A DNA stretch of 64,000 bases. Origin: an uncultured Tateyamaria sp. Its GTDB lineage: Bacteria; Pseudomonadota; Alphaproteobacteria; Rhodobacterales; Rhodobacteraceae. Numbering within the stretch: position 1 is the stretch's first letter; the number at the start of each line of letters is the position of its first letter. Below, in pieces: positions 1 through 8,299 of this stretch. Under the pieces are notes generated by a model, which was not told where the DNA came from, made no database searches, and saw nothing but the letters and a program-made list of their open reading frames with translations. Location: the NCBI RefSeq assembly GCF_947497045.1, contig NZ_CANMEU010000001.1:434001-498000 (forward strand), written 5' to 3'. The translations under genes and the position numbers were made by a program.

Positions 1-531
1 CGGGATCATGGTGCCAAGGCTCCCGCTCGCGCAGATCACCCCGATGGCGAGGTTCTGGTTATAGCCCAGACGCAGCATCTGCGGCAGCGCGATCAGACCC
101 AAAAGCACGACTTCGCCCCCGATGATGCCCGACATCGCTGCCATGATAACGGCCATGATCGAGGTCACGATGGCAATGCCCCCACGGGTGCGGTTCAGCC
201 AGACATTCAGCGATGTATACATCTCCTTGGCGATTCCCGAGCGTTCGAGCAGGGCAGCCATGAAGATAAACAGCGGAATGGATATGAGAACATAACTGGT
301 TAAGACATCCCCGTATATACGTTGAGGCAGGATGTTGAGCGGACCTGTGCCCGGTCGCCCCGTGAGCAGCCCCTCGCCCCACAGCGTCGGGTTGAGCAGC
401 AAGGCGGGCTCGAATTTCATCACCAGGACAACCACGGCCATGAAGGCCGAGGCAAATCCAAGCGGCATCCCGATGGCCAGCAGCAGGATCAGCCCCAGCA
501 TCAGGACAAGTGAAATGGTTCCGACGTCCAT
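1..531 (-). CDS. dctM: TRAP transporter large permease (DctM-like), 3'-truncated by the window edge
   Basis: This is the first 177 codons of the large, 12-helix-type membrane subunit of a TRAP transporter, which carries a carboxylate or sugar acid across the inner membrane using an ion gradient. The ATG lies 3 nt after the stop of the small-permease gene. The visible protein has an N-terminal hydrophobic helix (about residues 5-38), then a loop and the family signature around residues 80-150, with ISIPLFIFMAALLERSG and later MSGIIGGEV and ASGSLGTMIP, which are typical DctM membrane and re-entrant segments. The remaining part lies outside the window. It is third in the dctP-dctQ-dctM operon. 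The family call is firm; the substrate is unknown. Confidence 0.93.
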   Translation of the reverse strand, partial: MDVGTISLVLMLGLILLLAIGMPLGFASAFMAVVVLVMKFEPALLLNPTLWGEGLLTGRPGTGPLNILPQRIYGDVLTSYVLISIPLFIFMAALLERSGIAKEMYTSLNVWLNRTRGGIAIVTSIMAVIMAAMSGIIGGEVVLLGLIALPQMLRLGYNQNLAIGVICASGSLGTMIP

Positions 532-534
532 GGA

Positions 535-1380
535 TTACTTCCCTGCCACTTGCGCCTTGATGCGCTCAATTTCTTCTTCATCGAGGTCTTCGCCACCGTA
601 GTGGACCTCTTCCTTGTTCCAGTCCGAGATCAGGTTGACGACGGCCTGCAAGGCGACAAGCGAGACGATCAACAGCACCATCGGCTTCATGGTCGCGGGA
701 ATGGGCGGATCAAAGGCGGTGCCGAACGTCTCCCACCGATAGAACTTGTCAAAGGCTTCGCCATAGCCGCCATAGACGAGGAAAAAGGCGAATACGACAA
801 TCAGTGCGGTCGAGATCGTATCGAATATCCGCTGTAGCCAGCGCGGTACGGCATCATAAAGCAGGACAATCCGGATGTGGCTGCGTTGCTGCATAGCGTA
901 AAGGCCCGCACACAGAAAGACGAACCCGGCGAGCCACAGCGACATCTCATTCGCCCACAGCGTCGGGGCTTCGAACACGTAGCGCAGCAACACCTCATAC
1001 AGCATCACGCCCGTAAGGATCACGATCAGCATCATGGTGACGCGACCGATGAAGACGGCCAGACGGTCCGCAGGTTTCCAGCTTTCAAACTCCATCCCCG
1101 CGCGGCGCACGGTGCGCACGCCAACGATTGCGAACACGGGAATTCCGATCAGCGCCAGCCAATCGACCACATCAGAAAAGCCACCAAACAGGCCACCAAG
1201 GCCGGGCGAGACATCGACCCGGTTGAACAGAGCCGACAGCTTGTCAAATTGCGAAGGGTCGTCGGGGGGATAAAAATCGAGGGTGAAGGCGGGCATATGC
1301 CAGACCACCCAACCGCCGCACAGGATAAAGGCGAGTGGCACAAGCCATTCGACCAGAGTGCCAGAGCGCACCTGCTGCAT
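535..1380 (-). CDS. dctQ: TRAP transporter small permease (DctQ-like, long form)
   Basis: Small membrane subunit of the TRAP transporter, which partners DctM in the inner membrane. The chosen ATG gives 281 residues and has a GGGGGA ribosome-binding site about 8 nt upstream; an in-frame start 60 nt earlier lacks one. The first ~115 residues form an extra hydrophobic region (about residues 8-35 and 70-95) ahead of the classic DctQ core. The core has helices near 110-135, 145-175, 185-215 and 225-250 and includes the motif EVLLRYVFEAPTLWANE. The long N-terminus resembles the alpha-keto-acid/mannitol-type TRAP subgroup. A GC-rich hairpin sits between dctP and this gene, which may lower its expression relative to the binding protein. 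Confidence 0.9.
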   Translation of the reverse strand: MQQVRSGTLVEWLVPLAFILCGGWVVWHMPAFTLDFYPPDDPSQFDKLSALFNRVDVSPGLGGLFGGFSDVVDWLALIGIPVFAIVGVRTVRRAGMEFESWKPADRLAVFIGRVTMMLIVILTGVMLYEVLLRYVFEAPTLWANEMSLWLAGFVFLCAGLYAMQQRSHIRIVLLYDAVPRWLQRIFDTISTALIVVFAFFLVYGGYGEAFDKFYRWETFGTAFDPPIPATMKPMVLLIVSLVALQAVVNLISDWNKEEVHYGGEDLDEEEIERIKAQVAGK

Positions 1381-1445
1381 CACATCGTCCCCCTGTCCGT
1401 AAATACGCCCGGTCGCAGGATATATCCGTGCTTTGGGCAAAGTGA

Positions 1446-1467
1446 GGTCGCGCAGCGTGGCGCGACC
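1446..1467 (-). promoter_or_regulatory. Intercistronic hairpin between dctP and dctQ
   Basis: An exact 8-bp inverted repeat (GGTCGCGC and GCGCGACC) is separated by a 6-nt loop, 9 nt after the dctP stop and 65 nt before the dctQ start. There is no T-run after it, so it is not a classical terminator. Such hairpins after binding-protein genes often protect the upstream mRNA or partly terminate transcription, giving more binding protein than permease. The role here is inferred. Confidence 0.55.
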
Positions 1468-1476
1468 CCGGATCGT

Positions 1477-2502
1477 TTACTTGGACACAAGGCCCAGCTG
1501 GGTGAGATAGCTCAGGTGCGCATCAACCAGCGCCTTGGCTTCCGGCGTGTCCGCAAACTCAGGCCATGTGGCCTGGGCCGCATCGCGGAACTTCTGAAGC
1601 TCCTCAGGGGCCCACTGAGACAGGGTCACACCATCTGCGCGCAGTTGGGCAGCCGCTTCGGCGTTCTTCTTCTCGAACGTCAGGGCGGTGCGCAGTGCGA
1701 GGGCTTCCATGGCGACCTTCATAATGGCCTGGTGCGCTTCGGGCATCGCGTCAAACACGGCCTTGTTGCACGCCAGGTGATCCGAAGGCATCGAGTGGAA
1801 GCCGGGGAAGTTGGCGTATTTCACGATGTCATAAAGACCAAGGCCCACATTGTTGGCCAGACCGGATGCGTCCGCACCATCGATGATACCCGTTTCAAGC
1901 GCGGTAAAGATCTCGGTGAAGTCCATCACGATGGGCGAGGCACCAAGCTTCTCAAAGATCTTGGTTTCCATTCCCGGAGGCGAACGGAATTTCCAGTCCT
2001 TGAAGTCCGCAACCTTTTCGATGGGCTTGGACGAGGCAAAGCTCTCCTGGCCGTAGACCCACCAGCCGATCAGCTCCATGCCGTACTTGTTGTACAAGGG
2101 TGCCGCCGCTTCACGACCGCCACCGAAATACAGCCAGCTCAGCTGCTGATAGGGGGTCTCGTAGCCACCCATGATGTCGCCCACGAACTGGAACGCCGAG
2201 TTCTTGCCTGTCTGATACCCGCCACCCGTCATGTCGCAGTCCAGAATGCCTGTGGCAGCGGCATCAAAGGTTTCGACCGATTTCACAACGGACGACGAAT
2301 AGAACATTTCGACTTCGATGGCGCCACCGGACATTGTCTGAATGTCTTCGACATATTGCGCGGCCAGCTTGCCGGACACGGTTTCAGGGGCGTAGTGCGT
2401 TTGAATGCGCAGTTTGGTTTCGGCGTGGCCATCAGCCATCGCACCGGATGCCGCAAGCGTCGCGGCGACAGCGACGGATGCCGCCTTTTTGATGAATGTC
2501 AT
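1477..2502 (-). CDS. dctP: TRAP transporter periplasmic substrate-binding protein (DctP family)
   Basis: Periplasmic solute receptor that captures the substrate and hands it to the DctQM permease. The ATG at 2502 gives 341 residues and is preceded by GGGAGA; a longer frame upstream has no such site. A Sec signal peptide is clear (MTFIKKAASVAVAATLAASG, cut after AMA-D near residue 23). KFRSPPG places an arginine at 173, the position that usually forms the salt bridge to the substrate carboxylate in DctP proteins. ETGIIDGAD later in the protein is another family block. It is first gene of the operon, divergent from a GntR regulator, so it is probably induced by the imported acid. The ligand cannot be read from the sequence. 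Confidence 0.93.
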   Translation of the reverse strand: MTFIKKAASVAVAATLAASGAMADGHAETKLRIQTHYAPETVSGKLAAQYVEDIQTMSGGAIEVEMFYSSSVVKSVETFDAAATGILDCDMTGGGYQTGKNSAFQFVGDIMGGYETPYQQLSWLYFGGGREAAAPLYNKYGMELIGWWVYGQESFASSKPIEKVADFKDWKFRSPPGMETKIFEKLGASPIVMDFTEIFTALETGIIDGADASGLANNVGLGLYDIVKYANFPGFHSMPSDHLACNKAVFDAMPEAHQAIMKVAMEALALRTALTFEKKNAEAAAQLRADGVTLSQWAPEELQKFRDAAQATWPEFADTPEAKALVDAHLSYLTQLGLVSK

Positions 2503-2608
2503 ATTTTTCTCCCAGACATGTTGGCATGCGCGGTCAAGATCTGATGCCCCGATTGGCGCGCGGTAAGGGAAGGCTATGCGCAGACGTTCCACACGACAAC
2601 ATAAAAGT

Positions 2609-2651
2609 GAAATTCGGCCAAATTTCGAGATTATGATGGAATTTCGAAATT
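2609..2651. promoter_or_regulatory. Candidate operator cluster for the GntR regulator (AATTTCGA elements)
   Basis: In the dctP-gntR intergenic region an inverted repeat GAAATT (2609-2614) / AATTTC (2621-2626) is followed by a perfect 12-bp palindrome AATTTCGAAATT (2640-2651). The octamer AATTTCGA occurs at 2621 and 2640, 19 bp apart, close to two helical turns. The A+T-rich symmetric boxes between divergent promoters fit a GntR/FCD operator. Binding is inferred. Confidence 0.5.
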
Positions 2652-2698
2652 TTCAGAGTTAGAGTTTAGGGGATCATTCACACCAAGTTGTTTGCCAC

Positions 2699-3355
2699 AT
2701 GTCTTATGACACCGACATATTCAACGCCTTGCGCCACCGGCTGATGACCAACGGGTTTGAACACGGCCAAAAGGTGCGCGCCGAACATTTGCGCCTCGAA
2801 TTTGGATGTTCCGCCAGTACGATTCGCGAGGTTTTGTTTCGGCTGTCCACCATCGGGCTGGTCGAGTTCCGCGAACAGCGCGGGTTTCGCGTGCCCGAGC
2901 AATCCCGCGCACTCATCCACGAATTGACCCATCTGCGTGTGCTGCTTGAGGCCGAGGGCACGGCCATGTCGATCCGCCGTGGCGGGGTCGCATGGGAGGC
3001 TCGCCTGACCGCCGCGCACCACCAACTCAGCCATCTGGAGATGCGGCTGCAAAGCGCCAGGGACACTGCGCCCTTTGTTGATCTCTGGTTCGATGCCGAG
3101 CGGCATTTTCACGAAACCCTGATCTCGGCCTGCGGTTCTGATGCGCTGCGCGACACCCATCAACAGATCTATTGCCGGTTTCGTCAGCAACTGATGATCG
3201 AGGACCGCGCCTTTGATTTCATCTCGGAAAACATCCGGCATCATCAACAAATTCTGGATGCAGCCATGGCCGGGGACGAGGCCCTGACACGCCAGAAAAT
3301 CCACGATCACCTCGCACGTCACCTGATAACCGATGCGCAGGTCGAACCTGCCTGA
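2699..3355 (+). CDS. GntR family transcriptional regulator, FCD domain
   Basis: A 218-residue one-component regulator. The N-terminal winged helix-turn-helix (about residues 5-75) contains EFGCSASTIREVLFRLSTIGLVE, trimmed here as the recognition block CSASTIREVLFRL, followed by the wing RGFRVPE. The C-terminal all-helical FCD ligand domain (about 80-210) keeps the spaced metal or acid-binding residues around FHETLISACG and the final HHQQILDA and DHLARHLI segments. It is divergent from the TRAP operon and sits beside sugar-acid genes, so it is probably a repressor released by a sugar acid or its ketodeoxy product. The start has only a weak ribosome-binding site; a later ATG at codon 17 would cut into the DNA-binding domain. 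Confidence 0.9.
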   Translation: MSYDTDIFNALRHRLMTNGFEHGQKVRAEHLRLEFGCSASTIREVLFRLSTIGLVEFREQRGFRVPEQSRALIHELTHLRVLLEAEGTAMSIRRGGVAWEARLTAAHHQLSHLEMRLQSARDTAPFVDLWFDAERHFHETLISACGSDALRDTHQQIYCRFRQQLMIEDRAFDFISENIRHHQQILDAAMAGDEALTRQKIHDHLARHLITDAQVEPA

Positions 3356-3365
3356 GTCCTGAAGC

Positions 3366-3803
3366 CTAGTCGCGATAGGCCTTGTGACAGGCCCGGCATG
3401 TTTCACCAAGAGCGGCAAGAGCGGGTACAAGGTCCTCGGGCTGGCGCATGGATGTGGACAGGTCCATGGCGACGTTCTGCATGTGCATCGACTTCGCCCT
3501 GAAATCATCGAAGTTGTCCCAGATGTCCGGCTTCGCCTCGGATTTGGGGTCCATCTCGAAGGCGGCAAACAACTCTGGCGTCTGCGCGGCATATCCGGCA
3601 ATCGCCACCGCAGCGGCACGCGCAGCCTCGCCATCGAACGGGGTCTGTCTCTTGGCCATATCGCCGATGATTTTCATATTCTCGCTGATATCGCTCATCC
3701 CTATCATCCGCTGCATGACCGCAGCGTTCTTCACACCGGAATGGGCCAGCGCGATCCCGCTCGTCGCAGCGACGACGCAAACTGCGAAAACACCAAGCCT
3801 CAT
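3366..3803 (-). CDS. Periplasmic cytochrome c' / c556-type
   Basis: A 145-residue exported haem protein. The signal peptide runs to about residue 20 (IALA-HS). The rest is a four-helix-bundle c'-type fold with the haem-binding CRACH at residues 136-140, near the C-terminus as expected for the family, and methionines near 33-36 (MIGM) that could be the distal ligand of a low-spin c556. It overlaps the upstream epimerase gene by 4 nt, so it is third in a minus-strand operon with two soluble dehydrogenases. Because those enzymes use nicotinamide cofactors in the cytoplasm, the functional tie to the cytochrome is unclear. Confidence 0.88.
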   Translation of the reverse strand: MRLGVFAVCVVAATSGIALAHSGVKNAAVMQRMIGMSDISENMKIIGDMAKRQTPFDGEAARAAAVAIAGYAAQTPELFAAFEMDPKSEAKPDIWDNFDDFRAKSMHMQNVAMDLSTSMRQPEDLVPALAALGETCRACHKAYRD

Positions 3804-4756
3804 CGCTGCAAATCCTCTTCGATATAGACATCCACGATCTCACGAAATGATTCTTCGGCCCCGAACCCAAGCGCGATCGCCCGCTCGGGCAGGAAGTCGC
3901 GCGGCCAGCCCTCGACGATCTTGGCGACCGCGGCATCGGGTTGCGGCTTGATCAGGGCGACCACATTGTTCCCCGCCACATCGCGCAGCGCCTCGATCTG
4001 TTCGGCCACAGTGCAGCTGATCCCCGGCAGGTTCAGAGCGCGCCGCCCTTCAAGCCGTTCCGTATCCAGCGTTCCAGCATGCACCAGAAATCCGGCGGCA
4101 GACCGGGGTGAGGCATGCCAGTGCCGCACTGTGTCAGGCACAGGCAGCACCGCCTCGTGACCATTGAGCGGTTCGCGGATAATCCCGGAGAAAAAGGACG
4201 AGGCTGCGAGGTTTGCCTTGCCCGGCCGCACACAGATCGTGGGCAGGCGCAAGGACATGCCGTCGATGAACCCCTTGCGCGAAAAATCCTGTACCAAGAG
4301 TTCGCACGCCGCCTTTTGCGCGCCATAGCTGGTCTGCGGCGATTGCAGGAAATCATCCGTGATCTTGTCGGGGTATGGGCCGCCAAACACAGCGATGGAC
4401 GAGGTGAAGATCAACCGCGGCACGTACTCTCCACCGCTGGCGCGATGCTGCGCGCGCAACGCCTCAAGGAAATGCCACATCGGCCACAGGTTGGTTTGCC
4501 AGCCCAGATCGAAATCGGTTTCGGCCTGGCCCGAGACGATGGAGGCGAGGAAATAGATCGTGTCGAACCGTTCCGCCGCCAAAGCCGCCCCTTCGGCGAC
4601 AACCGACAGATCACCGATGCGCCGGTCCGTGCCTGCCCCACCTTCGGGAAAGGCGATGTCATGCAGCGTCAGCGCCACCTCAGGATCATCGGCAAGACGA
4701 TGCGCCAGCTTTTGGCCGACCATGCCGCCGCCACCCAGGACCAGAACCCGTTTCAT
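3800..4756 (-). CDS. NAD-dependent epimerase/dehydratase, D-erythronate dehydrogenase (DenD)-like
   Basis: A 318-residue extended short-chain dehydrogenase. The Rossmann motif is GGGGMVG (residues 8-14), an acidic residue follows beta-2 (LHD) for NAD preference, and the catalytic pair is Y144/K148 in SYGAQK after the serine-rich TSS at 118-120. The motif order, LASIVSGQAE and the C-terminal AIALGF match DenD-type sugar-acid dehydrogenases, which oxidise four-carbon aldonates at C2. Exact activity is inferred. It overlaps its neighbours by 4 nt on both sides, upstream with the beta-hydroxyacid dehydrogenase and downstream with the cytochrome, which implies translational coupling. Confidence 0.8.
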   Translation of the reverse strand: MKRVLVLGGGGMVGQKLAHRLADDPEVALTLHDIAFPEGGAGTDRRIGDLSVVAEGAALAAERFDTIYFLASIVSGQAETDFDLGWQTNLWPMWHFLEALRAQHRASGGEYVPRLIFTSSIAVFGGPYPDKITDDFLQSPQTSYGAQKAACELLVQDFSRKGFIDGMSLRLPTICVRPGKANLAASSFFSGIIREPLNGHEAVLPVPDTVRHWHASPRSAAGFLVHAGTLDTERLEGRRALNLPGISCTVAEQIEALRDVAGNNVVALIKPQPDAAVAKIVEGWPRDFLPERAIALGFGAEESFREIVDVYIEEDLQR

Positions 4757-5631
4757 GTGTCCATCCCGTTGCGGCTGCGCAACTCAAGATAAAGGCCCGA
4801 GTGATCCCTGTCCGCCCCGTCCATATGCTCGACAAAATGCGCAAAGCGGTCGCGCACCCCTTGGGTCATGGGCAGGGACAGGTCGACTGATTCGGCCTCT
4901 GCCAATACGTTATTCAGGTCCTTGAGTTGGAATTTCGAGAGTCCGCCAGGTGCGAAATTCCCGGTCGTCATCCGCTCGCCATGCTGTTGCAAAATGGTAC
5001 TGTCCGCAAACCCGCCCTTAAGAGCAGCGCGCAGGGCTGCCGGGTCCGCACCACCCCGTTCGGCCAGCAACATCGCCTCGGCCACCGCTCCGATGGTGAC
5101 AGCCACGATGGTCTGGTTGCACAGTTTGCTGAGCTGGCCGGTGCCGGACGGGCCGACATGCACGGGGCGTCCCATAACCTCAAGGATAGGCGCGGCGCGG
5201 CCGAAATCATCCGCACCGCCCCCGACCATGATGGCCAGCGATGCGCCTTCCGCCCCTTTGGTGCCACCTGACACAGGCGCGTCCAGATGGGCCACGTCGA
5301 CCTCGTCCAGCGCCGCAGCCTGCGCACGGGCTTCGCCGGGCTTGGTAGACGACATATCGATCCAGAGTGCGCCCTTCTTCAGCGCTTGGGCAACATCATC
5401 GACAACGGACAAAACGGTCGGCCCATCGCTCATCATGGTGATGATGATGTCCGCGTTCGCGGCCGCCTCGGGGATGGTGTCGACCACCTGTGCCCCGACC
5501 TCGGCCAAGGGGTCAGCCTTGGCGCGGGTGCGGTTCCAGACCGTCACCGGCACGCCCGCCCGCGCAAGGTTGCGCGCCATCGGAAAGCCCATCAGCCCGG
5601 TCCCGAGCAGGGCCACTTTTTCGAACGCCAT
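4753..5631 (-). CDS. 3-hydroxyisobutyrate dehydrogenase family NAD(P)-dependent oxidoreductase
   Basis: Beta-hydroxyacid dehydrogenase of 292 residues from the ATG at 5631, which has GGGAG about 8 nt upstream. The nucleotide-binding loop is GTGLMG (residues 10-15), the substrate-binding block is DAPVSGG (118-123), and the catalytic lysine is K169 in GQLSKLCNQ. Members act on 3-hydroxyisobutyrate, tartronate semialdehyde, threonate or similar 2-/3-hydroxy acids. Next to a DenD-like gene and a sugar-acid operon, an L-threonate or tartronate-type substrate is more likely than valine catabolism, but this is inference. It heads the minus-strand trio and is divergent from the five-gene SDR operon. 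Confidence 0.82.
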   Translation of the reverse strand: MAFEKVALLGTGLMGFPMARNLARAGVPVTVWNRTRAKADPLAEVGAQVVDTIPEAAANADIIITMMSDGPTVLSVVDDVAQALKKGALWIDMSSTKPGEARAQAAALDEVDVAHLDAPVSGGTKGAEGASLAIMVGGGADDFGRAAPILEVMGRPVHVGPSGTGQLSKLCNQTIVAVTIGAVAEAMLLAERGGADPAALRAALKGGFADSTILQQHGERMTTGNFAPGGLSKFQLKDLNNVLAEAESVDLSLPMTQGVRDRFAHFVEHMDGADRDHSGLYLELRSRNGMDT

Positions 5632-5723
5632 CGCGCGTACTCCCATTTTGTCGTGACGGCTGGTCAACAGTTCCGCCATGTCCTACGCTAACACCAAAAC
5701 GCAGGCCAAGGGCCAGCGCAACA

Positions 5724-5733
5724 CCTGATCAGG
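5724..5733. promoter_or_regulatory. Perfect 10-bp palindrome ahead of the sugar-acid operon
   Basis: CCTGATCAGG lies just before the GGGAGG ribosome-binding site of the SDR gene, in the divergent region between two catabolic operons. It could be part of an operator, but a 10-bp palindrome is short enough to be chance. Confidence 0.25.
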
Positions 5734-5747
5734 ATGGGAGGGACCAC

Positions 5748-6491
5748 ATGGGCCGTTTGGACGGAAAGCGCGCGCTTGTGACAGCGGCAGGTCAGGGAAT
5801 CGGACGGGCCAGCGTGATCGCGATGGCCTCCGAAGGGGCGCAGGTCTTTGCCACCGACGTCAATGCCGAGTTACTAGGCGATATGCCCAAAGGTGTCGAA
5901 ACCTATGTTTTGGATGCGATGGACGACACCAGCATCCGCGCCGGGGTTGAACACGCTCAACCGGATATATTGTTCAACTGTGCGGGCTTTGTGCACCACG
6001 GATCGGTTGAGGCCGCGACGGACGACGAATGGGATTTTGCCTTTGATCTCAACGTCCGGTCCATGTTCCGCACCATGCGCGCCGTCTTGCCCGGTATGGT
6101 CGAACGCGGCACAGGGTCGATCATCAACATGTCATCGGCCTGCTCAAGCATCATCGGGGCACCCAATCGCTTCATCTATGGCACGACGAAGGCGGCTGTC
6201 ATCGGCATGACCAAATCCGTCGCCGTCGACTATGTGAAAACCGGGGTGCGCTGCAACTGCATCTGCCCCGGCACCGTCGAAAGCCCAAGCTGGCATGACC
6301 GGGTCAAGGCGCTTGGCGAACAGGTCGGCAGCTATGAAGCCGCCCTTGAACAATTCGTGTCACGCCAGCCCATGGGCCGCGTGGCCACCGCAGACGAAAT
6401 CGCAGCCCTTGTGGTCTATCTTGCCAGCGACGAAAGCGGCTTTACCACAGGACATCCCCACATCATCGACGGAGGCTGGTCAGGACAATGA
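5748..6491 (+). CDS. SDR family sugar-acid dehydrogenase (2-keto-3-deoxy-aldonate dehydrogenase-like)
   Basis: A 247-residue classical short-chain dehydrogenase. The start ATG has GGGAGG 6 nt upstream, whereas the open frame extends further without a site. The cofactor loop is TAAGQGIG, the NAG motif is NCAG, the catalytic serine lies in NMSSACSS, and the YxxxK pair is in YGTTK. It ends in the family's GHPHIIDGG. Its closest recognisable relatives in this context are 2-keto-3-deoxy-L-fuconate or rhamnonate 4-dehydrogenases, which make the 2,4-diketo-3-deoxy acid that FAH-type hydrolases cleave; both a dehydratase and such a hydrolase follow. It overlaps the dehydratase gene by 4 nt (ATGA). 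Confidence 0.85.
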   Translation: MGRLDGKRALVTAAGQGIGRASVIAMASEGAQVFATDVNAELLGDMPKGVETYVLDAMDDTSIRAGVEHAQPDILFNCAGFVHHGSVEAATDDEWDFAFDLNVRSMFRTMRAVLPGMVERGTGSIINMSSACSSIIGAPNRFIYGTTKAAVIGMTKSVAVDYVKTGVRCNCICPGTVESPSWHDRVKALGEQVGSYEAALEQFVSRQPMGRVATADEIAALVVYLASDESGFTTGHPHIIDGGWSGQ

Positions 6492-8287
6492 CTCGTAAAA
6501 TTGGAATCGAAGATTTGCGGTCGCGCAAATGGTTTATGAACCCGGACAACCCGGAAATGACCGCGCTCTATCTTGAGCGGTATCTGAATTACGGCCTCAC
6601 GCGCGAGGAATTACAGTCCGGCAAGCCGATCATCGGGATCGCGCAGACCGGTAGCGACCTTTCGCCCTGCAACCGGCATCACATCGAACTCTCCAAGCGG
6701 GTGCGCGACGGGATCATCGCCGCGGGTGGCACCTGTATCGAAGTACCGGTGCATCCCATTCAGGAAACCGGCAAGCGGCCCACCGCCATGCTGGATCGCA
6801 ACCTTGCCTATCTCAGCCTTGTCGAGACGCTGTTTGGCTACCCTCTGGACGGGGTCGTGTTGAACATCGGTTGTGACAAGACCACGCCAGCCCTCCTCAT
6901 GGCCGCCGCCACCGTGAACATCCCTGCCATCGCCTTGTCCGTCGGACCGATGCTGAACGGCTGGTTCCGGGGCAAGCGCACCGGGTCCGGGTCGATCGTG
7001 TGGCAAGCGCGCGAGATGATGGCCAAGGGCGAGATTGACGAGGAAGGGTTCATGGAACTCGTCGCCTCCTCCGCCCCATCGGTCGGGTATTGCAACACGA
7101 TGGGCACCGCGACCACGATGAACTCGCTGGCCGAGGCGCTGGGGATGCAACTGCCCGGTGCGGCTGCCATTCCGGCTCCCTACCGCGAGCGGGGGCAGAT
7201 CAGTTACGAAACGGGCAAACGCGCGGTCGAGATGGTGTGGGAAGACCTGCGTCCTTCTGACATCATGTCACGCGAGGCGTTCGAGAACACCATCGTCATC
7301 AACTCCGCCATTGGAGGGTCGACCAACGCGCCCATCCACCTCAACGGGATCGCCCGTCACCTTGATGTGCCGCTGTCCAACGATGACTGGCAATCGGTGG
7401 GCCATGACGTGCCCTTGATCGTGAACATGCAGCCTGCGGGTGAGTATCTGGGCGAGGATTATCAGCATGCAGGCGGTGTGCCTGCGGTGATCGGTGAGTT
7501 GATTGCCGCCGACCTTCTGCCTCATCCGGACGTGATCACCGCCAACGGCAAGACCATGCGCGAGAATTGCGGCCATGTGCGCAGCGAGGATACGAAAGTG
7601 ATCCGTTCTGCCTCCGACCCGCTCAAGCAGCATGCCGGGTTCATCAATCTCAAGGGCAACCTGTTTGACAGCGCGATTATGAAAACATCCGTGATCTCGC
7701 CCGATTTCCGGGCACGCTATCTGTCCAACCCGGATGATCCCGAAGCCTTTGAAGGGCGCGCGGTCGTATTTGACGGACCAGAGGATTTCCATCACCGCAT
7801 TGACGATCCGGCGGAAAACATTGACGAACACTGCATCCTGTTCATGCGCGGTGCGGGCCCAAAAGGGTATCCCGGCGGGGCCGAGGTCGTGAACATGCGC
7901 GCGCCGTCCTACCTGCTGAAAAAGGGCATCGACGCGCTGCCATGTGTCGGCGACGGGCGGCAATCGGGCACATCCGGCTCCCCCTCGATCCTGAACGCCT
8001 CGCCCGAGGCGGCGGATGGGGGCGGGCTTGCCCTGCTGAAAAACGGCGACCGGGTACGCATCGACCTGAAGAAATGCACCGCCGACATGCTGATTGATGC
8101 CACCGAACTGACGGCACGGTCCGTAGCGCTGCAAGAGGCCGGCGGCTATGCCAGCCCCGAAAACCAAAGCCCGTGGCAGGAAATTTTCCGCGACCGGGTG
8201 GGCCGCTTTGACGAGGGCATGACCCTGCGCGGCGCGGACGCCTATCAAGACATTTCGCGCAAGCATATGCCGCGCGACAATCACTAG
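6488..8287 (+). CDS. IlvD/EDD family sugar-acid dehydratase
   Basis: A 599-residue Fe-S dehydratase that removes water from an aldonate to give the 2-keto-3-deoxy acid. The three cysteines expected for a [2Fe-2S] cluster are C61 (SPCNRH), C129 (IGCDKTTP, which also carries the metal/substrate D130-K131) and C202 (YCNTMGT). Later family blocks are ENCGHV and [13 protein letters not shown], with the conserved serine that acts as base. The length and the N-terminal [17 protein letters not shown] fit the L-arabinonate, D-xylonate and L-fuconate dehydratases rather than biosynthetic IlvD. It is second in the operon; substrate chain length is not determinable here. Confidence 0.9.
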   Translation: MTRKIGIEDLRSRKWFMNPDNPEMTALYLERYLNYGLTREELQSGKPIIGIAQTGSDLSPCNRHHIELSKRVRDGIIAAGGTCIEVPVHPIQETGKRPTAMLDRNLAYLSLVETLFGYPLDGVVLNIGCDKTTPALLMAAATVNIPAIALSVGPMLNGWFRGKRTGSGSIVWQAREMMAKGEIDEEGFMELVASSAPSVGYCNTMGTATTMNSLAEALGMQLPGAAAIPAPYRERGQISYETGKRAVEMVWEDLRPSDIMSREAFENTIVINSAIGGSTNAPIHLNGIARHLDVPLSNDDWQSVGHDVPLIVNMQPAGEYLGEDYQHAGGVPAVIGELIAADLLPHPDVITANGKTMRENCGHVRSEDTKVIRSASDPLKQHAGFINLKGNLFDSAIMKTSVISPDFRARYLSNPDDPEAFEGRAVVFDGPEDFHHRIDDPAENIDEHCILFMRGAGPKGYPGGAEVVNMRAPSYLLKKGIDALPCVGDGRQSGTSGSPSILNASPEAADGGGLALLKNGDRVRIDLKKCTADMLIDATELTARSVALQEAGGYASPENQSPWQEIFRDRVGRFDEGMTLRGADAYQDISRKHMPRDNH

Positions 8288-8299
8288 GGAATAAACTAT

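Noticed and set aside
877-2544. A 555-codon plus-strand open frame over the TRAP genes
   Set aside because: It runs antisense to dctQ and dctP, whose products have clear families. The antisense translation is His/Arg/Gly-rich without any motif; it is a typical GC-rich shadow.
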